Source: Balneolaceae bacterium UBA7797 (lineage in GTDB: Bacteria > Bacteroidota > Rhodothermia > Balneolales > Balneolaceae). Taken from it: DNA of 64,000 nt. Positions 9,085 through 17,466 of this stretch are shown here, in pieces. Under the pieces are notes generated by a model. It was given only the letters and a program-made list of their open reading frames with translations, did not search any database and was not told the DNA's origin. Location of the stretch: the NCBI GenBank assembly GCA_002480645.1, contig DLCN01000019.1, forward strand, positions 62,001-126,000. Direction: 5' to 3'. Made by a program: the position numbers and the translations under genes. How positions within the stretch are numbered: the first letter of the stretch is position 1; each line of letters begins with the position of its first letter.

Positions 9085-9960
9085 TTACTTATAGCTGATG
9101 CCGTAAGTACTTTCTATCTCTTTTCGTTTCATGGTAACCACTTTAACCGTCATTGCAATATCCTGCAGCGGGCGATTTACATTTCCTACTTTTTGCTCCG
9201 CAATTTCATCAACAACCTCCAGTCCCTTGATCACTTCGCCAAAAACCGTGTAGTTATCATCTAAAAACGGAGCGCCACCAACGGTTGCATAGATCTCAGC
9301 TTCTTCTTCCGTAAAGCGTTTTGGCTCAAAATCTTTTGTGGCTTCGGGTTCAATTTCTTTGATAAAGGCTTCGAACTGAGCCTGATCCCCACCTGAAGCC
9401 ACCTGATTAAATCTGTTTTGTATGAACTCATTTCCGGGTGCCTGAATATAATCACGGATCAGAATTTGTTTTGCCTGCTCATTTTGTTGCTGTTCCATCA
9501 GCGCAAGTTCTTCTGCCCGAACCTTTTTACCGTGTACAATATAAAATTGCGAACCACTTGAGCGTTTCTCCGGATTCACCTGATCGGGTTGCCTTGCTGC
9601 TGCTACAGCTCCTTTTTTATGAATATGATGTGGATGCATTTCTGCCTTTAACGTATAACCCGGCCCACCCTGACCGTCGTTAAATGGCACATCGTCTTTT
9701 GAATTCGGATCGCCTCCCTGAATCATGAATTCTTTCATAACCCGATGGAAGGTAGTTCCGTTGTAAAATCCTTTGCCGGCTAATTCCAGGAAATTTGCTT
9801 TATGTGCAGGTGTATCGTCGTATAACCTGATCACGATATCCCCAAACTTTGTAGTTACTACTACCAGATCATCGGTTCCGGAAGTTTGAGTTTCGCCCGA
9901 TTTGTTGCCACAAGAAATAAAAAACAGAATTAACAGCGTGCCGATTAATAAATGTTTCAT
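9085..9960 (-). CDS. Lipoprotein cyclophilin-type peptidyl-prolyl cis-trans isomerase
   Basis: The 291-residue protein has a lipobox (FFISC) and a cyclophilin core: TTKFGDIVIRLYDDTPAHKANF, then FHRVMKEFMIQGGDP with the catalytic Arg, GGPGYTLKAE, GSQFYIVHG, and YTVFGEVIKGLEVVD near the end. It should catalyse proline isomerisation during folding of exported proteins in the periplasm. Between FYIVHG and the YTVFG strand there is an extra, mostly helical and charged segment of about 90 residues (about 155-245), so the protein is longer than a minimal 160-170 residue cyclophilin. Similar inserts occur in Bacteroidota homologues. It is followed by the MORN lipoprotein gene six bases downstream. 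The gene is divergent from mce with 86 bases between starts. Confidence 0.95.
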   Translation of the reverse strand: MKHLLIGTLLILFFISCGNKSGETQTSGTDDLVVVTTKFGDIVIRLYDDTPAHKANFLELAGKGFYNGTTFHRVMKEFMIQGGDPNSKDDVPFNDGQGGPGYTLKAEMHPHHIHKKGAVAAARQPDQVNPEKRSSGSQFYIVHGKKVRAEELALMEQQQNEQAKQILIRDYIQAPGNEFIQNRFNQVASGGDQAQFEAFIKEIEPEATKDFEPKRFTEEEAEIYATVGGAPFLDDNYTVFGEVIKGLEVVDEIAEQKVGNVNRPLQDIAMTVKVVTMKRKEIESTYGISYK

Positions 9961-10046
9961 ATATAAAGCTCATTTTGTTTTATGCAGAATTTAGCTGCAG
10001 ATTATAAAGAAATTTACTTGACCTATTCACTCAAAAATCGAAAAAA

Positions 10047-10442
10047 ATGCATATCGACCATGTTGGAATTGCCGTAGGAGATCTGGAAAAAGCCGTTGAA
10101 ACCTACGAGAAGATCCTGAACACAAAATGTAGCAAACGTGAAGTTGTAGAATCTGAAAAGGTTGAAACCGCCTTTTTCCAGACCGGAGAATCGAAAGTGG
10201 AATTACTTGGTGCCACCTCTGAGGACTCCGTAATTGCAAAATATGTTGCCAAAAAAGGACAGGGCTTGCACCATGTGGCGTTTGAAGTGGATGACATCCA
10301 CGCTGAACTGGAGCGCCTGAGGGGAGAAGGGTTTACCATACTGAATGAGCAGCCCAAAAATGGGGCCGATAACAAACTGGTAGCTTTTGTTCATCCTAAA
10401 AATAATTGTGGCGTACTGGTAGAGCTCTGCCAAAGTAAATAA
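10047..10442 (+). CDS. mce: Methylmalonyl-CoA epimerase
   Basis: This 131-residue VOC-fold protein has the two-module pattern of methylmalonyl-CoA epimerase. It starts MHIDHVGIAVGDLEKAVETY, has GQGLHHVAFEVDDI at the second module start, and ends FVHPKNNCGVLVELCQ. The histidines in the HVG and HHVAF motifs and the glutamate in LVELC are the expected metal ligands. It interconverts (S)- and (R)-methylmalonyl-CoA, linking propionyl-CoA carboxylation with methylmalonyl-CoA mutase. The mutase is not in this window, so the pathway is incomplete here. The start is fixed by the conserved N-terminus. The gene is divergent from the cyclophilin gene. Confidence 0.94.
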   Translation: MHIDHVGIAVGDLEKAVETYEKILNTKCSKREVVESEKVETAFFQTGESKVELLGATSEDSVIAKYVAKKGQGLHHVAFEVDDIHAELERLRGEGFTILNEQPKNGADNKLVAFVHPKNNCGVLVELCQSK

Positions 10443-10509
10443 CCACCTCGAAGTCATATTCCGAATCGGGCTGATTTTTATATATTTTGGGATTCTAACC
10501 AATCATTGA

Positions 10510-11907
10510 ATGTCAGCACGTAGTCTCATCATATCAGCCCTGTTCGGGGTGTTATTCTTATCCTGCACTAGTAAAACAGGGCCGGGCCCTGCACCTGACC
10601 TGACGACCGACCCCATTCCGAAGCTAAGCATCGAAACCAATGGCAATACGATCGTAAATGAGCCAAAAGTTCCGGTCACTTATCAGGTTTGGCTTCAGGA
10701 CGAGCTCATACAAGAGGGTAATGCAGGAATAGAATATCGTGGTTCCACTTCTTACCGACTTTTTGACAAGAAGTCTTATGGACTCGAAACCTGGGATATC
10801 AATGGCGAGGATATGGATGTTCCGCTCCTTGATTTTCCGGAGGAAGAAGATTGGATCTTATATGGCCCTTACAGCGATAAAACACTCATACGCAATGTTC
10901 TTTTAATGGAATTAGCCCGGGAACTGGGCCATTATGCCCCAAAAACCGAGTTCATTGAACTTGACTTGAATGGCGAGTATCAGGGGCTGTATGTGTTCAT
11001 GGAAAAGATCAAAAGAGATAATAATCGTCTGGATATCTCGAAATTAGATTCCGACGAAAATGATGCTGCAACCATCACCGGAGGCTACATCCTGAAAATT
11101 GATAAAACGGCGGGAGATACCGGGAACGACGGTTGGGATGGTGATGAGAACTACACCCCGGCACTCGGTTTCAGGTCTGCTTACGGAGCTTACGGCGATT
11201 CACTTTCTTACCCGGCTTATGGCTCTAAACAGGGAGAAGAAACTTACTTCTTATATGAAGAACCGGGTGCTGAGGATATCACTGAACAGCAAAAGGAATA
11301 CATTCAGCAGTATATTCACGATTTCGAAAAGGCTTTCTTAAGCGATGATCTTAACACTGAAACCCGCACTTATACTAATTTCATTGAACTGAATTCCTTC
11401 GTGGATTTTTTCATCCTGAATGAACTAAGTGCCAATCCCGATGCCTATAGATTGAGCACCTACCTGCACAAAGACAGGGACGGGAAATTGGCCATGGGCC
11501 CCGTCTGGGATTTTAATATTGCGTGGGGAAATGACTGGCGAAGCTCTACCGAAACGTGGATCTATCAATACAATCAATACCAACCGGGAGATCTTTGGCT
11601 CGTTCATTTCTGGTGGCCACGATTACTGGAAGATCCTCAATTCAGAGCTGCTGTAAAATCCCGTTGGCAGGAACTCAGAAGCTCCGTTCTGAGTGATGAA
11701 AATCTTGATGAAATGATCGGCACTTATCTTCTCCGGTTAACAGAGCAAGGAGCAGTTGCACGCAATTTCGACCGTTGGCAAGTACTTGGAACTGAATTAC
11801 CCTTCAATAGTTATGTGGGGTCTACTTACGAGGACGAGACAAATTATTTGAATGACTGGATCGACCTTCGCACTAGCTGGTTAGATGCACAGATCTCTGC
11901 TTTTTAG
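10510..11907 (+). CDS. CotH kinase family lipoprotein
   Basis: The 465-residue product has a lipobox (LFLSC, residue about 20). The body carries IEYRGSTSYRLFDKKSYGLE (the RG-S plus K-Y pattern at the start of CotH domains), then DWILYGPYSDKTLIRN, YQGLYVFMEKIKRDNNRLDI, and GPVWDFNIAWGN, in which the D of WDFN is the conserved metal/catalytic Asp of CotH. CotH proteins are atypical protein kinases; spore-coat CotH phosphorylates CotB and CotG. Here the product is predicted to be an exported lipoprotein, so its target would be at the cell surface or in the periplasm. No obvious substrate gene is adjacent. It appears monocistronic, 67 bases downstream of mce. Confidence 0.9.
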   Translation: MSARSLIISALFGVLFLSCTSKTGPGPAPDLTTDPIPKLSIETNGNTIVNEPKVPVTYQVWLQDELIQEGNAGIEYRGSTSYRLFDKKSYGLETWDINGEDMDVPLLDFPEEEDWILYGPYSDKTLIRNVLLMELARELGHYAPKTEFIELDLNGEYQGLYVFMEKIKRDNNRLDISKLDSDENDAATITGGYILKIDKTAGDTGNDGWDGDENYTPALGFRSAYGAYGDSLSYPAYGSKQGEETYFLYEEPGAEDITEQQKEYIQQYIHDFEKAFLSDDLNTETRTYTNFIELNSFVDFFILNELSANPDAYRLSTYLHKDRDGKLAMGPVWDFNIAWGNDWRSSTETWIYQYNQYQPGDLWLVHFWWPRLLEDPQFRAAVKSRWQELRSSVLSDENLDEMIGTYLLRLTEQGAVARNFDRWQVLGTELPFNSYVGSTYEDETNYLNDWIDLRTSWLDAQISAF

Positions 11908-11989
11908 TATCCCTTTCAATTTTCCTCATTTTTGATTTAATAATCTCATTTTTTGCCGATAAGATTTATAAGTGGCACATCCAGCTACT

Positions 11990-12012
11990 GTGTTAATACT
12001 GAGGGTTAACAC
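11990..12012. repeat. Inverted repeat GTGTTAA-N9-TTAACAC
   Basis: Seven-base perfect arms (11990-11996 and 12006-12012) are separated by nine bases. The repeat lies 34 bases upstream of the ATG of the 199-residue protein gene. It could be a dimeric-regulator operator or a small leader hairpin. There is no T-run, so it is not an intrinsic terminator. Confidence 0.4.
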
Positions 12013-12045
12013 GGGTCAATGCAAACACTTCAAGTATAGAATAAG

Positions 12046-12645
12046 ATGACTTTATTAAATTCAATCCTCGATAAAAGAGGAATTAAATCAGACCTTGGCC
12101 AGATAAAAAGCCTGATGCAGCAATCGGCAAATGAATGCGAACACATTCTTGAAAGTATGCTACGATTGTATGCATTAAAATATGATCCGCAACATATCCA
12201 GCAAAAACCATCCTGGTTAAGCATTTACATGGCCCGTATTATCGGATCTAATATCCCAATTGCTCTTTTTAAAGAAAAAAACGGAGCTCAGCATGGTCAG
12301 ACCTATCAACAGCTGATGTCTGAATCTACCATCGTAGCTCTCCGTTCACTGGAAAAAGCGAACATTCCCTACGACCGGAGAGTGGCGGCAGAGATCACAG
12401 GACCATTAATTAAGAAAGTGATGTTTGCCATGAGTGATGAAATAAAAACCGGCCCTTCTGATACCGAAAACGGAAAGATCACTGAAGGACTCGGACATTT
12501 GGTTGAATTATTTCAGGGCGCAATGACGGCAACCATCGGCAAAGATAAGTACTCGGTGGATGTAAAATTCAGATTCAGAATGCCCATTCGGGGCGGCATT
12601 TATGATACCCTGAAAACAGCAACAAAGGTGATACTGAACAAATAG
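12046..12645 (+). CDS. Uncharacterised soluble protein, 199 residues
   Basis: I do not recognise this gene. The product has no signal peptide or membrane helix and is predicted to be mainly helical (about 1-165), with a short C-terminal strand-rich part (DKYSVDVKFRFRMPIRGG). Two segments, LLNSILDKRGIKSDLGQIKSLM at the start and TYQQLMSESTIVALRSLEK in the middle, look amphipathic. It stands alone between the CotH gene and a strong terminator, preceded by a seven-base inverted repeat. Codon use looks normal and the frame is intact, so I treat it as a real cytoplasmic protein of unknown function. Confidence 0.72.
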   Translation: MTLLNSILDKRGIKSDLGQIKSLMQQSANECEHILESMLRLYALKYDPQHIQQKPSWLSIYMARIIGSNIPIALFKEKNGAQHGQTYQQLMSESTIVALRSLEKANIPYDRRVAAEITGPLIKKVMFAMSDEIKTGPSDTENGKITEGLGHLVELFQGAMTATIGKDKYSVDVKFRFRMPIRGGIYDTLKTATKVILNK

Positions 12646-12670
12646 AAATTCTATACGATCAAGAAAACTT

Positions 12671-12708
12671 TAAACCCGGGTTTAATGATATAAATCCGGG
12701 TTTTTTTA
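12671..12708 (+). terminator. Intrinsic terminator after the 199-residue protein gene
   Basis: AAACCCGG at 12672 pairs with CCGGGTTT at about 12696, followed by a T7 run. On the plus strand it ends the transcript of the gene finishing at 12645. In the other direction the hairpin is followed by a mixed AT stretch, so it may also slow transcription from the histidine-phosphatase gene, whose stop codon lies in the T-run. Confidence 0.85.
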
Positions 12709-13236
12709 TTGCCCCTCATAAAACGGGGGATAGTTCAGAATAGTTAACAGAGCTTTCCCGTCAACAAATTGAACAATGAACAGGTTATCGTATTCATCTT
12801 CATTGATCGGCGAAATTTCCATCCCGGTCAAAAAACCGGTTAACGCCGGGGTTGTATTACTGTGACCTGAGATCAGGTATACTCCGGTTAATGTTTTTAG
12901 AGTATCGGCAAATCCCTGAAGATCCCTGTAATCATATTCCTGAACCTCCAAGCCATGCGCGGATGAAAATGGCGCAATGGTTTGTTGAGTACGCTTGAAG
13001 GGAGTGGAATACAAGCCGGTAATTTCCTTTTCGGTGATCATTTGGAACAGCGTCTGAGCGCGTTGTTTACCCTCTTCATTTAATCCCGGATCACGGCCAT
13101 CACTGGTTTTTTCTGCATGACGGAACAGATAAATAGTCAGGTTATCTTGTGCATAGGTCGTTTCATAAACAACCACACTCATCAGGATCAATACCAAGCG
13201 CGGTATCAAGTTCTTAGTGATCATTACTTCACTCAT
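12706..13236 (-). CDS. Secreted histidine phosphatase family (phosphoglycerate-mutase fold) protein
   Basis: This 176-residue protein has an N-terminal signal sequence ending TYAQ, then LFRHAEKTSDG, the RH(G/A)E catalytic motif of branch-1 histidine phosphatases whose histidine forms the phospho-intermediate. It continues with LNEEGKQRAQTL and YSTPFKRTQQT, and ends with ISGHSNTTP carrying the second active-site histidine. It should dephosphorylate a small phosphorylated molecule or peptide in the periplasm; the substrate is unknown. The start at 13236 is one base after the stop of the deacetylase gene. An ATG four codons in (13224) would also retain the signal peptide. Tight coupling suggests a two-gene operon with the deacetylase. 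Confidence 0.87.
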   Translation of the reverse strand: MSEVMITKNLIPRLVLILMSVVVYETTYAQDNLTIYLFRHAEKTSDGRDPGLNEEGKQRAQTLFQMITEKEITGLYSTPFKRTQQTIAPFSSAHGLEVQEYDYRDLQGFADTLKTLTGVYLISGHSNTTPALTGFLTGMEISPINEDEYDNLFIVQFVDGKALLTILNYPPFYEGQ

Positions 13237-13237
13237 T

Positions 13238-14128
13238 TTAGTTTTGATAGATCTTAAGCCCCGGAGTAACGGGACTCACCATCCCCTCGATACCAAATTC
13301 ATCGATCAGGTCGGCATAGTTCAGTAATTCGATATTTTCCTCGTTCAACATTTTCCGGAATTCATCCGAAACCAGTGCATCCAGTTCTGCATTTCTGTGT
13401 TTACTCATATTTGGCGGTCCAAAAGGGTTCAGATCGACCATCGCTCCCAATTCATCATCATCGTATCCCACGTGAGTCACCAATAAATTAAACTGTCCGG
13501 ATTTTAAAGACCGGGTTGTATTGAGTAAGGTCTCTTTCTTTTCAGCGATCGGTGCCGCATACATACTTTCAACATCCACTTCCCCATAATATCTTGAGAT
13601 AGCCAGTTTGTACTCCACTGCCAAGTCTTCGAGTAAAGCCCGGTATTCGGGTTTATCCACCGCAGTTCCCATGTGGTAATCCACATAACGGATGTTTAAA
13701 CCGCTGTTTATTGCCCGTTCGATCTGCGCTCTGAGTTCCGTCTCAATATCTTCCAGCGTGGGTTCATTTTCGTACAACGTAGCTCTCGAAGGAAAGAAAA
13801 ATCCGAATTCATCCACCAGACTAGGTACCGCACTTTTCCCGGCAACAGGTCCCCACCGATAATTCTTCCATTCCGCATTTAAGGTAAGGTGAATGCCTAC
13901 GGTAACCTGCGGTTGATCTTTCAAAATATCTACTGCCTCCTGATACCATGGGCAGGCAAACATCACAGATGCCGAAAATGGCATTCCTGTTTCTGTTAAT
14001 GTTTTTACTGCCATATTCACCGAGTGAGACATCCCCACATCATCCGTTCGGATGAGTAATTGCTTTTGTTCGTTTGGGATGGATAAGGTGGTAAGTAGTG
14101 TTAGCAGTCCGACAAGAAAAAATTTCAT
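13238..14128 (-). CDS. Secreted ChbG/YdjC-type carbohydrate deacetylase
   Basis: The 296 residues begin with a signal-like hydrophobic stretch and continue LLIRTDDVGMSHSVNMAVK, where the DD pair supplies a metal ligand. They carry FSASVMFACPWYQEA, VTVGIHLTLNAEW with the GxHL histidine, and VDYHMGT with a further histidine. This is the ChbG/HpnK/YdjC fold, whose characterised members remove acetyl groups from chitooligosaccharides or related glycans. The N-terminal hydrophobic segment suggests export, unlike cytoplasmic ChbG. It is the first gene of a pair with the histidine phosphatase. A 161-base region separates it from the AraC-fusion sensor upstream on the same strand. Confidence 0.86.
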   Translation of the reverse strand: MKFFLVGLLTLLTTLSIPNEQKQLLIRTDDVGMSHSVNMAVKTLTETGMPFSASVMFACPWYQEAVDILKDQPQVTVGIHLTLNAEWKNYRWGPVAGKSAVPSLVDEFGFFFPSRATLYENEPTLEDIETELRAQIERAINSGLNIRYVDYHMGTAVDKPEYRALLEDLAVEYKLAISRYYGEVDVESMYAAPIAEKKETLLNTTRSLKSGQFNLLVTHVGYDDDELGAMVDLNPFGPPNMSKHRNAELDALVSDEFRKMLNEENIELLNYADLIDEFGIEGMVSPVTPGLKIYQN

Positions 14129-14289
14129 AAATCTATGATCGTGTTAAGTGAATGAGCACTATATAATTACCTCGATCAACAACCGCAAACAGGAAGTTGT
14201 TACAAGTTATTTGTAGTGTTACTTAACTGAGTCGCGGTATAAAAAAAACTACCAACAGATCGGATCATTTTTACCTATTTGATCAGATT

Positions 14290-17127
14290 CTATGAGTCCT
14301 CTTCTCTTTTTTTAACATAAGCACTCGGACTCATACCGTAATATTTTTTAAACACCTTAGAAAAGTACGATTGCGATGAAAAACCCGACCGATGCGCTGT
14401 TTCTGTTATGTTACAATCTTCACAGGTCAGAATCTCTATAGCGTAACTAAGCCTTTTCGCTAAAATAGAATCATTCAGAGATTCCTCACGTTTCTCCTTC
14501 CAAACCCTATACACTTTAGACCTGCTCATTCCGGTTTTTCTGGATAACATCTCTAAATTGAAATTTTCATTAGTGAAATTTTCATTGATCACCAGTTCAA
14601 TGGTATCGAAGTCACTTTTTGGTTCTTCTCCTTCGTGTTCTGTTCCGATTTTTCGGATTTTTGAAGAATATGCCAGATAACCAAGTAGCCCGGCAACTCC
14701 AAGAATCATCGCGGTGATAAACAGGTAAAAGGGTACTCTGCCACCGGTATTGAAGTGTCGAAGATGCAAGGTATAAATGGTCTCATCACCCGGCGCATTC
14801 GCAAAATTTATAGTACTAAATTCACTATGCTCCTCAGATAATTGTATGGTTCCGGTTTTATTACTTTTAATCCAGTTTGCATTGTTTATCTGATACCAGA
14901 TTCCCGGGGTGTTATTATCCGTTATGTTGATGTGAGCATATGCTATTTCCACCGGGTACCTATTGTCTGTTTCGATAGTATCGGCAACCGGAAACTCCTG
15001 CACTTCTATGCCGTTACTGATCGAGCGGATATAAAAGCTTTCTGGCTGAACCTTCTTCTTCGTGAATTTATCAGGATTAAAATTTACAGCCCCGGATTGA
15101 TTCGCAAACCAAATGGTTCCGTCTGCCGATTTAAATCCCGTATTCTGTGCTCCTCCGTTGAATTCATTATTTTCCAGACCGTCCTCTTCCTTAAAAACCC
15201 GAATACCGGAAGGCATTACTTTCTTTTCTGCCCAGTCAATCAATTCCTCAAGCGATGCCATGATCAAACCATCATTACTTGAGATCCATAATTGGCCTTC
15301 ATCCTCAATAATCCGGTGAAACCCACTGGATGGAAGCCCAACCTCTTTACCAAATGTCGTTGACCTGGCGATAGAATAATTCTCTCCTAAAATGTACCGG
15401 ATTAACCCGTAGTCATAAGTCGCAGCCCATAAGGTATCGGGAGACTGAAAATATATATCCCTAACATTCTGGGAAAAGCGTTCGCCCTTTTTCGACACGA
15501 AGTGGAATTCATCCTCATCCAGAATAACGATCCCGTTTCTGATCGTACAAAGAAACAGACTCTGATCATTATCCGGAGACAGGATCTTGGTTACCCCTTC
15601 GATCGAATTTCCATTTTTATCTTTGTAATAAGATGGGAGCTCTTCCTCATAACGTATCAAGCCATCAAGTGTGCCAAACCATAGTGTTCCATTTTCCTCT
15701 TCATACATACCTTCTGCTACATTGGTAGTAAGCCACGTAAAGTTCTCTAAACCAGGAACGGGTGCAAGCTCATCCCCACGTAGTTCCATAGGGGCATACC
15801 CCCAACCTGAAACCAATAACGTTCCATCCCTTTTTATGTAAAGCGATCTGATCGTATTTGTATTCAGCTTTGAATTTGAGGTGGTGAATGTTTTTATGGT
15901 GCCATCGGCGTTTATCTTACTCAATCCCTCATCGAAACTTCCGATCCAGATCGTGGAATGCTCCTCGTCTTCGACTATCGCATAACTATTTCTTACCTCT
16001 TTACCGGAATAATGACTGAAGTAATTGCCCGCTATTTTATACAATCCATTTTGAGCGGTAGTAAACCAAAGGCTTTCACCATCAGTAGCAACATCCACAA
16101 TTTCATACTCCGGGGTAAACATCTTATCATCCCCGATCCAGATACCATCTGCTCCAACCAGAAAACTTCCAGAAGTGGTAGTCATCTCACTTTCGAAACG
16201 AATGCCTTTTTTACTATCCGAATAAGGGTAGATACCGGAATCATTCTGCACATAAAATCCACCGGATGTGGAGATCAGATATTCTTCTAAATACCTGGAC
16301 ACACTTTTCACATTTAGAATTTCTATGTCTTCACTGAACTTGATCTTATGCTTCTCACAAAATTGTTTTTCTTTCAATTTGTAGCAAAGACTTCCGGAAG
16401 AACTAATGATTCTCAGGTCTTCTTTAACTACTTCAAAACGGCTGAATGTGTTTAGGTTTATAACTTCATTATCAAACTTCAATGGATTTAGCTCTCCGTT
16501 CTCATAGGTATACATACCGGTCGTGGTTAAGAGCAGTACCTGTCCTTTATTTTTATAAACATCCCATATCTCACTAATTCCCTCAAGAGCGAGCTCCTCC
16601 TCTAACATTGCTCCCCGAAAAACAAATATTTGATCTTTCTCTACCATGTAAATTCGCTCTCCCCCCCAAATGCCTGCATTTGAAATTTCCAAAGGAAGTC
16701 CATTTTCCGGGTTTAACAGTACTTCCAGCTTATGCCTGTTATTAAAGTAGTAGACGTGATTAGCCTGATCCTGCACATAGATGTGACCATCCGTTGTTTC
16801 CAGTATACTATGAATTCTGTTTGTGAGAAGTTCTTGCTGAGTGTCTACCGACAACAGATCCCAGTTAAAACCATCATGAACCATCAGCCCTTCTATTCCT
16901 GCAATAAAAAGTATGCCATCATTGCTTACATGTATATCTGTCCATGTATTGGTAGGTAATACATTTGAACGACTATAGTTTTTGATGATAAAGTTTTCTG
17001 AGCCATGTTCCGGTTGAAAAGCAACGGTATAAAAACCCGGGAACAATAAGAATAAGAATATGATCCACCACCTAAAATGTTGACGGTTCGATGTTAACCT
17101 CAATATATATTGTATCCTTCCTGCCAC
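14290..17127 (-). CDS. Beta-propeller sensor fused through one membrane helix to an AraC-type DNA-binding domain
   Basis: This 945-residue protein starts with a hydrophobic segment (about 20-37). A large periplasmic part (about 45-690) follows with repeats of the two-component regulator propeller kind, for example THSILETTDGHIYV, WIGSFDEGLSKINADG, GTLWFGTLDGLI and DGTIWFANQSGAVNF. A beta-sandwich follows, then a single transmembrane helix near FYLFITAMILGVAGLLGYLA (about 795-815), and a C-terminal AraC helix-turn-helix pair (about 835-945, MLSRKTGMSRSKVYR and GFSSQSYFSKVFKKYYGMSP). I see no HisKA, HATPase or receiver domain between the helix and AraC. It is therefore shorter than a hybrid two-component system and probably acts as a one-component membrane-bound transcription factor. 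The divergent lipoprotein gene at 17467 is the most obvious target. Confidence 0.9.
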   Translation of the reverse strand: MAGRIQYILRLTSNRQHFRWWIIFLFLLFPGFYTVAFQPEHGSENFIIKNYSRSNVLPTNTWTDIHVSNDGILFIAGIEGLMVHDGFNWDLLSVDTQQELLTNRIHSILETTDGHIYVQDQANHVYYFNNRHKLEVLLNPENGLPLEISNAGIWGGERIYMVEKDQIFVFRGAMLEEELALEGISEIWDVYKNKGQVLLLTTTGMYTYENGELNPLKFDNEVINLNTFSRFEVVKEDLRIISSSGSLCYKLKEKQFCEKHKIKFSEDIEILNVKSVSRYLEEYLISTSGGFYVQNDSGIYPYSDSKKGIRFESEMTTTSGSFLVGADGIWIGDDKMFTPEYEIVDVATDGESLWFTTAQNGLYKIAGNYFSHYSGKEVRNSYAIVEDEEHSTIWIGSFDEGLSKINADGTIKTFTTSNSKLNTNTIRSLYIKRDGTLLVSGWGYAPMELRGDELAPVPGLENFTWLTTNVAEGMYEEENGTLWFGTLDGLIRYEEELPSYYKDKNGNSIEGVTKILSPDNDQSLFLCTIRNGIVILDEDEFHFVSKKGERFSQNVRDIYFQSPDTLWAATYDYGLIRYILGENYSIARSTTFGKEVGLPSSGFHRIIEDEGQLWISSNDGLIMASLEELIDWAEKKVMPSGIRVFKEEDGLENNEFNGGAQNTGFKSADGTIWFANQSGAVNFNPDKFTKKKVQPESFYIRSISNGIEVQEFPVADTIETDNRYPVEIAYAHINITDNNTPGIWYQINNANWIKSNKTGTIQLSEEHSEFSTINFANAPGDETIYTLHLRHFNTGGRVPFYLFITAMILGVAGLLGYLAYSSKIRKIGTEHEGEEPKSDFDTIELVINENFTNENFNLEMLSRKTGMSRSKVYRVWKEKREESLNDSILAKRLSYAIEILTCEDCNITETAHRSGFSSQSYFSKVFKKYYGMSPSAYVKKREEDS

Positions 17128-17466
17128 AGTTAGTGATCCAGCTAAAACACTGATTTACTTTAAACACCCCATTTTTCCTATCACAATAAACTACAAAAAA
17201 ATCCATGAATCAATATTACATGCGCTTAATATTTATTCATGATGTTAATTTTTAATGATTTATTGACCCCACCATGATTCTCGTTATTTCACTGAAACAA
17301 TATCACGGGTAATTGCAAAAGCCTTCACACCAGCCTGAACTAATACTACACACATTTGGGCAGATGTTACATTTTTCAATTCTGTGATTAAAAATAGATT
17401 AGTGAAAACCTTTTTTGGGTCGTGATTTAATCACGTTGGCAATATCAATCACTAATATTTTTAATC
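17128..17466. promoter_or_regulatory. Divergent AT-rich intergenic region between sensor-regulator and lipoprotein genes
   Basis: This 339-base stretch has no gene that I can support. It must hold the promoters for both divergent genes. It contains several GTGATT/AATCAC half-sites (17384-17389, 17422-17427, 17429-17434 and 17447-17452) clustered in the last 85 bases before the ATG at 17467. No exact TAnnTTTG element was found. A near match (CACATTTG) lies around 17351-17358. Confidence 0.5.
17421..17435. promoter_or_regulatory. Perfect palindrome CGTGATT-T-AATCACG, candidate operator
   Basis: Fifteen bases form two exact seven-base inverted arms around one T, 31 bases upstream of the lipoprotein start. 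Further GTGATT or AATCAC half-sites flank it on both sides. The position between a membrane-anchored AraC-type regulator and a divergent secreted protein makes it a candidate binding site for that regulator. AraC proteins often bind direct repeats, so a different dimeric repressor or a leader hairpin is also possible. Confidence 0.45.
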
